A stretch of DNA of 64,000 nucleotides, from positions 107,123,450 to 107,187,449 of the forward strand of contig CM066992.1 in NCBI GenBank assembly GCA_033977485.1, given 5' to 3'. This DNA comes from Hydrangea macrophylla (taxonomy: Eukaryota; Streptophyta; Magnoliopsida; Cornales; Hydrangeaceae). The position numbers and the translations under genes were made by a program. Shown in pieces: positions 10,968-20,857 of this stretch; the first letter of the stretch is position 1; the number at the start of each line of letters is the position of its first letter. The notes beneath the pieces are model-generated. The model was not told where the DNA came from and did not search any database. It saw only the letters and a program-made list of their open reading frames with translations.

Positions 10968-13129
10968 TGTCACACCAGTTCCAAAATTTATAAGTTTTAT
11001 CATGCATAATTGAATTTATGAATTTATCAATATTAGTTGACAATGAGGTTGAGGTTGATTGTGAGTTAACGGTAAGGTGTTAGTGAGGACACGGGAACAT
11101 GATGGTTTATTTTGCATTGGCACAAGCAAATGACATTTATGTGATTTAAATATTATTTGACTTATCTGGTATTTTTATGAATAGTGAATTATACCTATAT
11201 AGTATACCTTCTGGTAATTTTGGTATCGTTAGATATCTTTTTGAGAACTGTGGTGAGAACGTGAGTGTCACGTTATATAAAAAGGTAGGTTGTGTAAGGA
11301 TTTCACAGAATTTAGTTTTCGGACGTATATTTTGGATTCAAACGAGACTTAATCGAAAACTCTTGTAATTAGTAGTTTTTACTCGTAAAGCAATAAGATG
11401 GACGTGTGTGAAGTTTTAGGAATTAACTAGGTGTTTGAGAAACTCGCGGGGAAGTAAACACAATTCCCGAAGAGTTTATCTATAAATAGTGGTGGATGAA
11501 ATTGTCATTTCTTGAAAACTTCATATAATATCTTGAGAGAGGAGAGAAAAAAGGGAGATTGATCCTACGGGCTTTGCGATGACAAACAGTAACCCTTCGT
11601 CCCTCTGAATTTCACCAAATTACATATTCGAACTCCCCAAGGTAAGGGCTACGTATTGATAGTCTTTAGGCCACATTTGGCTAAGATTTTATAAATTTCT
11701 AAATCTAAGAAATTGGGGAAAACGTGTATAGACTTGTAGGTTTTGCGTAGGATCGGAGATTTGGCTTTTATTCGGGCTTCTAGTTGTTTCCTCCAAGTTA
11801 TACGACGATAGCTCGAGGTATGAATTTTTAGCCTATATTATATAGGTAAAATACATGTTTTATATTTCGATGGCGAAATTGTGATCCGGGCAAAATTCAT
11901 GTGTTAATCTTAGGCCCGTTAATTATGCACGTGATTAAATGTGAAAAATATGTCTAAATTTACGCGAGCACGTTGAGTTGCCTATGTGGGTCAAAGGGGG
12001 GTTTTATACAAATTCATGCCGGAGTAAGCTTCTCGATGTTTGAGAATTTAGTAGCGACGGCTACTGTGCATGGTTGACAGACTTGGACTTGCCATGGCAC
12101 TTGTGGATGCAATGGTTGATAGACTTGGACTTGCCATTGGCATCGCGGTTTAAGACTTGGACTTACCGCTACCGGATGAATGCGTATTTTTTTCCCTAGA
12201 GACCATTTGATGTAATTTATGAGATTAGAGCATGTTTTGTCATATATGCATTTGTTAAAAATTGTACACTAAGCATATAGCTGAGCAGTGGAGATTTACT
12301 CCATTGCAGGTGAAAGGAAGAAAGGGAAAAAGAAGCGTAAAGAGTGAGGCCGACGAATGCCACAGGATCCTTTGTACATGTTTTTGTTTTCTTTTCCAAG
12401 TCTTGTAATAATGAGCATTTTGAATAACTAGCATTTTTGTTTTTGGCTTGGAAGGAGTAGTTTGGTGTTTATGATGTTGTAATAACTCTTAAAACTCTTT
12501 TTAGTTATGTTGAAATGAATTCGAACTTATGGATTCGTGTTTTGAATGCTTGACCTATCGATTTTGAAGTTAAAGGAAAATGGATAGAGTTTTGTGAAAT
12601 ACGCCAAACAAGCCTTAGCTTATTCCGCTATTGTTCTTTTTTATGGATTAGTAATCCTAAACTTTGATTTTGATGACATGTTGTAACTTGTGAAGTTTAA
12701 ACTAAGGTAAACTTGTGTAGAAGAATGAAAGGAGTAAGGTTGGGTGATGCCTTAGGCAAAATTCTGCAGGTTGTGCAGGATTCTGCTAAAGGGTCATTCG
12801 ACCGGTCGAATGGGGTCATTCGACCGGTCGAAATGCCCCCTGCCAGAAATCTTTTTCTAGACCGTCCGAAAATTTTCAAAAGGTTTTGATTGGTTCTTAG
12901 GGTACCTTTGGGACCCCTTTCAACATAAAATCACTTGCTTCGAGATATGATCGTGTTTTCAATTTTATACGGATTTTACAACTCGGAGAGTAATGTTTCC
13001 AAAAATTTTGTATACTCAAGGTTGTTTTAAAGTCTTTTCTGTTGCGTATAATCATTTTAATGAACTGGATAAGCCTTGATGGCGTGCCACGTGTCCTATT
13101 TCCGCACGTTAGCGGGATGGGTCGTGACA
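10968..13129 (+). repeat. gypsy A 5' LTR
   Basis: 2162 bp, TGTCACACC to GTCGTGACA. It contains a TATA-like tctataaatagtgg at about 11481. The iMet-type primer site follows 5 bp after the end. Compared with the 3' copy at 26531-28468 it carries many substitutions and an extra first 200 bp. Confidence 0.85.
12797..12832. repeat. Palindrome pair TTCGACCGGTCGAA in gypsy A 5' LTR
   Basis: Two perfect 14-bp palindromes ttcgaccggtcgaa at 12797-12810 and 12819-12832 form a 22-bp unit (repeat plus spacer tggggtca). The 3' LTR has only one (28158-28171). This third palindromic word keeps the TTCGA...TCGAA frame but replaces the core TCGA by CCGG. Confidence 0.85.
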
Positions 13130-13134
13130 TTTAT

Positions 13135-13146
13135 TGGTATCAGAAC
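13135..13146 (+). promoter_or_regulatory. gypsy A primer-binding site (initiator tRNA-Met type)
   Basis: tggtatcagaac lies 5 bp after the 5' LTR end and matches the TGGTATCAGAGC-type sequence complementary to the 3' end of plant initiator methionine tRNA, with one base changed near the end. Confidence 0.8.
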
Positions 13147-13399
13147 TATAGGTAACAAAACTTTGGGAACGTTCGACGACGAGTGGAGTGTTGAATGATT
13201 TATCACATGTTCTAGTTTGCATCCATACATTGTAGAGATGCTTGATGCATATGTATATTGTTATACATACATGTTATAAATATGGTTGTACATGCATAGT
13301 GTTTATGCACCGAGATTAACAGGTTGAACAAGCATGGGTGACCGAGAGTTATCACCGCATACCCGATGAATAAATGAAATGGCAGAAATGACGGGGAAT

Positions 13400-14386
13400 A
13401 TGGGTGACATGATCTGAAATATAGCGAAGCGATTGCCTCCAACACCTCCATTAGAGCCGGAACCGATAACCGTAGACGTACATGCACCTGAAAATGGAGG
13501 CGTAAGATCAATATTCGAACAGTTCGCTCGAAAGAAACCAATGGAATTCCATGGAATACCCGACCCAACGCTCGCAGAACATTGGATAATGGACATGGAA
13601 CAAATCTTCCGATCTATCCTGATGACCGATAGGGAGAAAATGGAAAATGCAAGTGATGTGCTGAAGGGTGAAGCCAAGAACTGGTGGGTAAATGTTCTAG
13701 ATCAAGGGGCACCGATTACTTGGGAGAGGTTCAAAGCGGAATTCAATCGCCGGTTCTTTCCGCGAGCCGCCTACAATGCAAAAAAGCGAGAGTTTGATAA
13801 CCTCAAGCAAGTGGACATGACCGTAACTGAGTATACTTCCAAGTACAACGCTTTGTTGAGATTTGGAAAGGGTTCAATGCTAGAGGAGGAAGATAGGGCA
13901 AGGAAATTCGAAGAGGGTTTAAGGGAGAATATTCGGCTAAGGGTGGAAACCTATGAACATTCGACTGTGGCAGTAGTACAACAAACGATGTTAGTGGCCG
14001 AGAGTGGAATGGAAAGGTCGAGGCAGAATCAGCACAGTAAATGAGGCAATGAGAATGGAGATAGGAACCAAGGCGGGTCTTTCAAGAAGCCGTTTCAAAG
14101 AGGCTTTGGTTCTAGCTTCAGTGAGTTCAGGAGGACACCGAGTAATATACCGCTGTGTTCACTTTGCAATAGACCACACACCGGTCGATGTTTTATGATG
14201 AACTTCCAGAACAAATCTCAAGGAGTGAACAATGCTAACTTGGCACCAGATACAAGGGACAAATGTTATGATTGTGGGATGGTTGGGCATCAATCTAGAA
14301 ATTGTCTGAGGAAGCATTCTCAGCAAGGGGCTAGTTCTATGGCTTCTAGTTGGTCGAAGCCTAGACAAAGCAATGACGGGGGATAA
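13400..14386 (+). pseudogene. gypsy A gag with CCHC zinc knuckle (broken)
   Basis: The capsid-like part is open from 13433 to 14044 (203 codons). It has a retrotransposon gag signature: FARKKPMEFHG, then LKGEAKNWWVN, WERFKAEFNRRFFP, MTVTEYTSKYNALLRF and ARKFEEGLRENIR. It ends in a stop after QNQHSK. A second stretch (14195-14386) in another frame encodes the nucleic-acid-binding knuckle CYDCGMVGHQSRNC (Cys-X2-Cys-X4-His-X4-Cys), so the frame is broken between capsid and knuckle. The start at 13433 is only the first ATG; the true start probably lies slightly upstream. It is not expected to make a working Gag. Confidence 0.85.
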
Positions 14387-17300
14387 AGGATAGAACAATG
14401 TCAAGAGAGAGCATATCAGATGAACCAAAGAGACATGACTGCTTCAGAGACAGTGGTCTCAGGTATGGTGCTTGTATGTTCGCACTTAGCACGCATACTT
14501 GTTAACTCAGGATCTATGCATTCATTTGTATAGCATGCCTTTGTTGACCATTTGAACATTAAATTAGCACCGTTAGGATATGAATTATCTGTGTTGTACC
14601 ACTTAGTAAATCGATAACGACGTCTACGATATACAAGAACTGTAAAATTCAACTAGGTGAACAATTGATGACCGTGGACCTTATACCAATTGTGGTAAAC
14701 CACTTTAACATAATACTAGGAATGGATTGTTAGCCCTTAACCAAGCCACGATAGACTGTGAACGGAAAAAGGTTAACTTTCGATCACCGGTGCAAAGGAA
14801 CTTCTGTTTCCAAGGGAGTGGGGTTACGCTACCATATTTGATTTCGGCTATTCGGGCAGGTAAATTGTTGAGAAAGGGATGTCGAGGATTCCTATGTTCA
14901 GTGACTGATGTCTCAGCGACCGAACCAAGAGTAGAAGACATTTCGATAGTGTGAGAATATTTAGATGTATTTCCTGATGACGTGCCAGACATTCTGATTG
15001 AGAGAGAAATTGAGTTCACCATTGAGGTTATGCCAGGGGCAAGACCTGTATCCAAGGCACCGTATAGAATGACACCTATAGAGTTGAAAGAACTAAAAGT
15101 ACAACTATAGAAACTATTTGACAAGGGTTTCATTCGACCTAGTATATCGCCGTGGGGAGCTCCAGTGTTATTTGTGAAGAAAAAAGATGGTTCAATGCAT
15201 ATGTGTGTGGACTATCGGGAGCTAAACAAGTTGACAATCAAGAACAAGTACCCATTGCTGAGAATTGATGACCTATTTGATCAACTTCAGGGAGCACAAG
15301 TGTTCTCGAAGATAGATCTGAGATCAGGCTATCACCAATTGAAGGTAAAGGCTGAAGACATTGAGAAAACTGCTTTCAGAACGCGATACGGACACTACGA
15401 GTTTCTAGTATTGTCATTTGGAGCTACCAATGCACCAGCTGTATTCATGGATCTTATGAACCGAGTCTTTAAGGACTATTTAGGTGACTTTGTGATCATT
15501 TTCATAGATGACATTCTTATCTATTCGCCGAGTGAGAGAGAACATGCAAACCACTTGAAGTTGATACTTCAGAGATTGCGAGAGAAGTAACTATTTGGGA
15601 AATTCAAGAAATGTGAATTCTGGCTACCTAGCATTACTTTTCTTGGTCATGTGATTGACAAGAATGGAGTTTCAGTTGATCCTCACAAGGTAGAAGCTGT
15701 GTCTAATTGGCAAAGACCGACATCCGTATCTGAAATTCAAAGTTTCTTGGGATTAGTGAGATACTACCGCAGGTTTATAGAAAATTTCTCGAAGATTTCA
15801 TTATCAATAACAAAGTTGATGAGGAAGGGTGTTACTTTTTGAGTGGAGTTTAGAATGCGAAGACAATTTTCAAGAGTTGAAAGCATGACTAACAAGAGCA
15901 CCGATCTTGACAATACCATCCGAAATTGAAGGGTTTGTGATCTACAGTGATGCTTCACATCAGGGTTTGGGATGCGTACTTATGCAAGGAGGTAAGGTAA
16001 TTGCCTATGCTTCTAGACAGTTGAAGACACACGAGGTTAACTATCCGACTCATGATCTTGAATTGGTCCCAGTAATCTATCTTTGAAGATTTAGAGGCAC
16101 TATTTGTACGGGAAAAAATGCGAGATTTTCACGGACCACAAGAGCTTGAAATATTTGTTCACACAACGAGACTTAAACATGAGATATAGGAGATGGTTAG
16201 AGTTGATGAAAGATTACGATCTTTCAATAGAATATCATCCAGGAAAGGCTAATGTAGTAGTCGATGCATTAAGCCGGAAGACGCCAAGGAACTAAGCCGA
16301 CGAGCTAACTAGTCAAAAGGAATTGATCAAGGAAATGGAACGTTTAGAGTTAGATATGATTCCAGAGACTAATGGTGGTTTAATGATGGCAATCATAGTA
16401 CACCCAAATATTATTGATGAGATCCAGAAGGAACAAGCTCTCGATGTTTACTTGTGCAAAATGAGGGATGAGATACCGTTGGGAAGGCGACCTGGTTTTG
16501 TATTGGAACAAGGAACGTTGAAGTTTGGAAATTGGTTATGTGTACTGAATGTAAAAGGCTTAAAAGAGAGGATTCTAGAGGAAGCACATAGTACTCGATA
16601 TTCAGTCCACCCAGGAAGCAATAAAATGTATCGAAACTTGCGAGAAAACTTTTAGTGGAAAGGTATGAAGCGTGAAGTTGCTAAGTATGTTTCAGAGTGT
16701 TCGGCGTGTCAACAAGTCAAAGCAAAAAGACAAGTACCTGCGGGATTACTACAACCATTACCTGTGTCAGAGTGGAAATGGAGGAGATTACTATGGATTT
16801 TGTCTCAGGATTTCCACGATCGCCGAACAAGAATGATAAGATTTGGGTTATAGTGGATTGATTGACAAAATTGGCACATTTTCTACCAATCAAGATGACT
16901 AAACCTTCGAAGTTAGTAGAATTATATGTGAAAGAGATTGCAAGACTACACGAGGTTCTAGCAGTGATTATATCAGATTGCGACAGTAGTTTTACATCGA
17001 GGTTTTGGGAAAGCTTGCAAAGAGCTATGGGTACAAAGTTGAGTTTCAGTACTGCATTTCATCCTCAGATTGATGGACAGTCAGAGCGTATGATTCAGAC
17101 ATTAGAGGACATGTTGAGATTGTGTGTATTGGATTTTGGGAGTGATTGTGAAAAACACCAACCATTGATTGAATTTGTGTATAACAACGGATTTTCAGTC
17201 AAGTATTGGAATGGCACCGTATGAAGCTTTGTATGGCCATTAGTGTCGATCACCGGTTTGTTGGACCGAGGTTGGAGAAAGAAAGTTACAAGGACTTGAG

Positions 17301-17694
17301 TTAATACAAGTGACTACCGAGAAGGTGAGATTGATTCAGGAGCGACTTAAGGTAGCTCAGAGTTGTTATAAGAGTTATGCGGACTCGAAGCGACGACCAA
17401 TTACGTCCAAAGTAGGTGACTTTGTATACTTACGAGTGTCACCTTCGAAAGGCATTATTCGATTCGGGAAGAGGGGAAAACTCAATCCGAGATTCGTAGG
17501 ACCTTTTGAGATCCTAGAAAGGGTAGGTCCAGTGGCTTACCGGTTGGCATTGTCATCAGAATTAGAACATGTGCATAATGTGTTTCACGTATCAATGTTG
17601 AGACGATGTATGTCAGATACGAGTAAGATCATGGTACCAGAACCGTTACAGATTCAAGAGAACTTGAGTTACATGGAACATCCAGTAGAGATAC
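14387..17694 (+). pseudogene. gypsy A pol: protease, RT, RNase H, integrase (broken)
   Basis: The order is recognisable. A protease-like LVNSGSMHSF at about 14500 has the catalytic Asp read as Asn, followed by a stop. RT at 15165-15842 has [28 protein letters not shown] and the active-site box FIDDILIYS. RNase H is around 15940-16290 ([15 protein letters not shown] ... VVVDALSRK). Integrase is at 16600-17224, with a zinc-binding half (HPGSNKMYRNL ... CSACQQVKA) and a core (SDCDSSF ... FHPQIDGQSERMIQTLEDML). A C-terminal region ([13 protein letters not shown]) follows at 17310. Stops at about 15588, 16084, 16293 and elsewhere, plus frameshifts, make it a pseudogene. The last codons are interrupted by the young copia at 17695. 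Confidence 0.88.
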
Positions 17695-19188
17695 TGTTGG
17701 GTTTGTGCCCTCAAACCATTACTTTCTGTATGAGACATTGACATTTTAATATATGGATATCAGCTTTACATTTTATTGTGTATGTTCTTTTCATGAGATG
17801 ATTGTTAATCCTTAAGTATTATAGTAAGTAATTCGTGTGTGTATGAGATGCACACAAGTGAGATACGAATTACTATTCTTTAATACTTAGAATGTGTCAC
17901 AGTGGATGATGAGACTGGATACCTCATCAAGTCTACACTGTAGCATAATTAACTACCATTGGATGGAGTGATTAATCTCAATCACTAGAGTGTAGCTCTT
18001 AGTTGATATGCTAGTGCTTATAGTGCATTGACGGACCTGAGTTTCCTATTGACGCTTAAGACTGTCAAACAGTCAATAGGAACTCATAACTTGTATAAGG
18101 TACGTGTTCTCAATCTTGAGACGATTATGAACACAGACTGTGGATATGACTGCTTTGATTTGCCAATCAGTGAGGTCTATAAAAGATCAACACCTGGGTA
18201 TCTTGGGTATGTCATGTTCATAGGGTTGTGAACATGCATTGTCAAGATAGAATCTACCCTCTGTTTCAGAGTAAGCATTCCCTTGAGAATGTCACCAAGT
18301 CGATTACTGAGTACTGCAGTCTTGTTGATAAGAGTTATCAACATGTTTGGTAATCATGAGAGGTGAATGGGACTCAAGGAATACAAGAAGTAATCATGAT
18401 TCAGGTTGACAGTAACAGTTATCCGATTACCTGAATATGATTACGAATGCTGACGGTAGAGGGACATTAGTACACCATACAAGTCTAGTTATCGCTTCGG
18501 ATATGTTCTTTTGCGTTGGAGTTCAGTTATCGTTTTATAGTGGAGTAAACTTTAACTGACCAGTTAGTTAGTTTGTTGATCAAAGAGTTTGGTCATGGTA
18601 ATTAACAAACTGGTCTGAGCCAACAATAAAGAGCCTAGGAGGTCCCACTCTTAGCTCCGCCAGGATGCTTGGAAAGATGCTTGAGGATGATGTCCAGACA
18701 GGTTCGATCGATCGAAGATGTCTCGATCGATTGAAGTCTGAAGGTTCGATCGATCGAAGATGGTTCGATCGATCGAATGTTCGATCGATCGAAGGCACTT
18801 CGATCGCTCGAAGTCTAGGTCGGTTCTGGGAATCTATAAATAGGGCAGCTGCATTCTGGAAAAGGTTGTTCGTCGTTTTGAACGTCAGAAGCTGCAGAAA
18901 CTGTTTTGGAGTCCCAAAACCTTCTCTATCCTCTCCATTAGGGTTCCCACCAACCCTAGTCTTTCTGGCAGGCATCCGCAGGAGTCATAAGGGTGAAGAT
19001 CATCTAGTGGAGGCTGCTGGAAGTTGAAGATCAGAATTGGGTTCAAGACACTAAGGTATAACTCGTGTCCCCTCTTGTGCGTATCTGTAGAATTGACGAG
19101 TAGTAGATCCAGGCATGCCAATAAAGTTTCATAACTTGATTTTTCCGCTGCGCGTTTAAACTTTCCATTTAAACCTGTTTTTCCAACA
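17695..19188 (+). repeat. Young copia 5' LTR
   Basis: 1494 bp, tgttgggtttg to ttttccaaca. The promoter tctataaatagggcagctg is at 18833, with a palindrome cluster immediately upstream (18703-18812). It is nearly identical to the 3' LTR. Confidence 0.95.
18703..18812. repeat. Palindrome cluster TTCGATCGATCGAA upstream of the LTR TATA
   Basis: Six words in 110 bp: four perfect ttcgatcgatcgaa (or overlapping forms), one ctcgatcgattgaa and one ttcgatcgctcgaa. Spacers run from about 2 to 13 bp. The last word ends 20 bp before tctataaatag. The 3' LTR has the same cluster at 25871-25980. Confidence 0.9.
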
Positions 19189-19190
19189 AT

Positions 19191-19202
19191 TGGTATCAGA
19201 GC
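19191..19202 (+). promoter_or_regulatory. Young copia primer-binding site
   Basis: tggtatcagagc begins 3 bp after the 5' LTR end. It is a perfect match to the usual plant initiator tRNA-Met primer site and sets minus-strand DNA priming. Confidence 0.92.
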
Positions 19203-20857
19203 CACGCTCGTTTGGATCTATAGATGCGTTTTTTGGAACACTATTTTGATTTGCATGTTGATTTTAGAACTGCTTTCAAAACTGCATCGTCACAGATCTT
19301 TTTCTGCAGTGTTATCACAGTAGTATACAAATCTGTGATTGCATTGGATGCAAGATGGGTTCGATCGATCGAAGTAGTCTCGATCGATCGAACGCTCTGT
19401 ACTCGAGCGATCGAACAGGTTTCGATCGATCGAAACCTTCTGTTGTTCAAGCGATCGAATAGAGTTCGATCGATCGAGACAGACTCTTTGTCAGGTTTTC
19501 TGTTTCACAGTTTTAAAAGTATTTTGAAATTAAAAGTTTAATTTTAACGTATTCTGCAAAATTTTTAATCATTCTGTGAAATAGAATGTTCAAGCGATTG
19601 AACAGTGTTCAATCGATCGAAGGTTCGAGCGATCGAACGGACTTCGATCGATCGAACTATGACAGAGAAGTTAGATGCTGTTTTGAGTTCTAATTCAGTA
19701 TGTAAAGAGTTTATATACTGTGTGAATCAATTAAGGGTTCCAATAGTTATATTTTGTTATATATATGCGTGGATGTGTGTTCAACTAACCTTTTGCAGCA
19801 AAAGATTAGTCGCTATCTCCCATGGCGCCAAGAGCATTTAATTTTGTGTTTGAATGTTTTTAGATTGGTGTGTTATTTTAAGTTTGGTTTGGTTTTAAGG
19901 CATATGTAAAGGGCGCTGCGACTTCAATCCTACGAAAAGGAAAGTCGCACCGGTTTCCCTAGCCTTTTATTTTGTTGTTGCTATTTCTATTTCTAGATAA
20001 ATTGTAAGCTTCAAAAGAGGCATAGGTTCAATGTAATAGAATTAGAATATCCATGAAGATGGAGCTGGAGGCGATCAAACCAAAAGCAGGTTCTATGGAG
20101 ATAGAGCCATGGGAGATAGAGGCATCGTTTGGATGTCTTTTATTTCATTTTAGTTTTTTGTTTTATGTGCTTTGTTTGTGATTGGCGTACAATACATTGT
20201 TGCATGCACGCAAAACAAGTTTTCTAAAATAAAATTCAAAAACCGTTTTCAACACATTAGTAAACATTAGATGTTTATGGGAAGTGTGTAGAAACAGATT
20301 TTCTCAAAAAGCAAAATCCTTTTTTACTAAATCTAGTGGGAGAGGGTCTTATTAGTTACACCCACGATCTTCCATTAACGGTTCACTGTAAGATGAGTGA
20401 TGCATTCTGTGTCACCTCGCCAGGGGTGATCATTCCATACGGAGGATGCATTACTCATTGGTTACTAGATGTGAACTTCTTTTGATAAGGATCAATCAGA
20501 CGTGTTAGAGGGTGACCACCATACGGAGGCGCTACTTGAGACGGTTGTGATTGGATCCTAGTTAATGGTACACACTAGCTAAGCTATGGATAAGGGATCC
20601 CACACGGGGCATTATTCAGAAACTTAGAGATCAAATAGGTTCGGAAGTCATAACTTGTTTTGCAAGAGTTGCATAGCGGATAAGTTATGATAAATTGAAA
20701 GATCGAACATTGACCACCACACGGAGGCTTTATTCTTTCGTTTCGATATTCCGGCGACTTAGTTTTAAAATAAGAGTTTTAAAAGGATTCTTTTATTTCA
20801 AACTGTCAAATTCTGATATCCATATTTATTTTGTTTTGATTTTTTCAGTAAATCATA
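19203..20857 (+). other. Long leader of the young copia with palindromes and CCAYACGGAGG motifs
   Basis: The leader is about 1.65 kb and non-coding. Palindrome clusters lie at 19360-19478 and 19589-19656, with the same GATC-type words as the LTR. Four near-copies of ccatacggagg occur at 20435, 20519, 20600 (cccacacgggg) and 20717. No convincing frame is present. Such leaders normally carry dimerisation, packaging and translation signals. Confidence 0.7.

Noticed and set aside
11167..13129. gypsy A 5' LTR starting at 11167 (first base shared with the 3' LTR)
   Set aside because: The flanks then give no target duplication (ttatc versus ttccg) and no TGTCAC/GTGACA symmetry. A start at 10968 gives both and places the insertion exactly inside the copia solo LTR.
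17310..17741. A 143-codon gypsy protein ending at 17741
   Set aside because: The last 15 codons come from reading into the young copia LTR at 17695. The real continuation is at 26362.
18580..19027. Open frames with repeated RSIE/SIDR/DRS peptides in the copia LTR and similar ones at 6508-7380 and 10374-10650
   Set aside because: They are by-products of the CGATCGATCGA palindromes, which read openly in every frame on both strands. They sit in LTR promoters and have no protein-like composition.
19360..19656. CRISPR-like array of regularly spaced palindromes
   Set aside because: The spacing is irregular, the words vary, no Cas genes exist, and the context is a plant retroelement leader.
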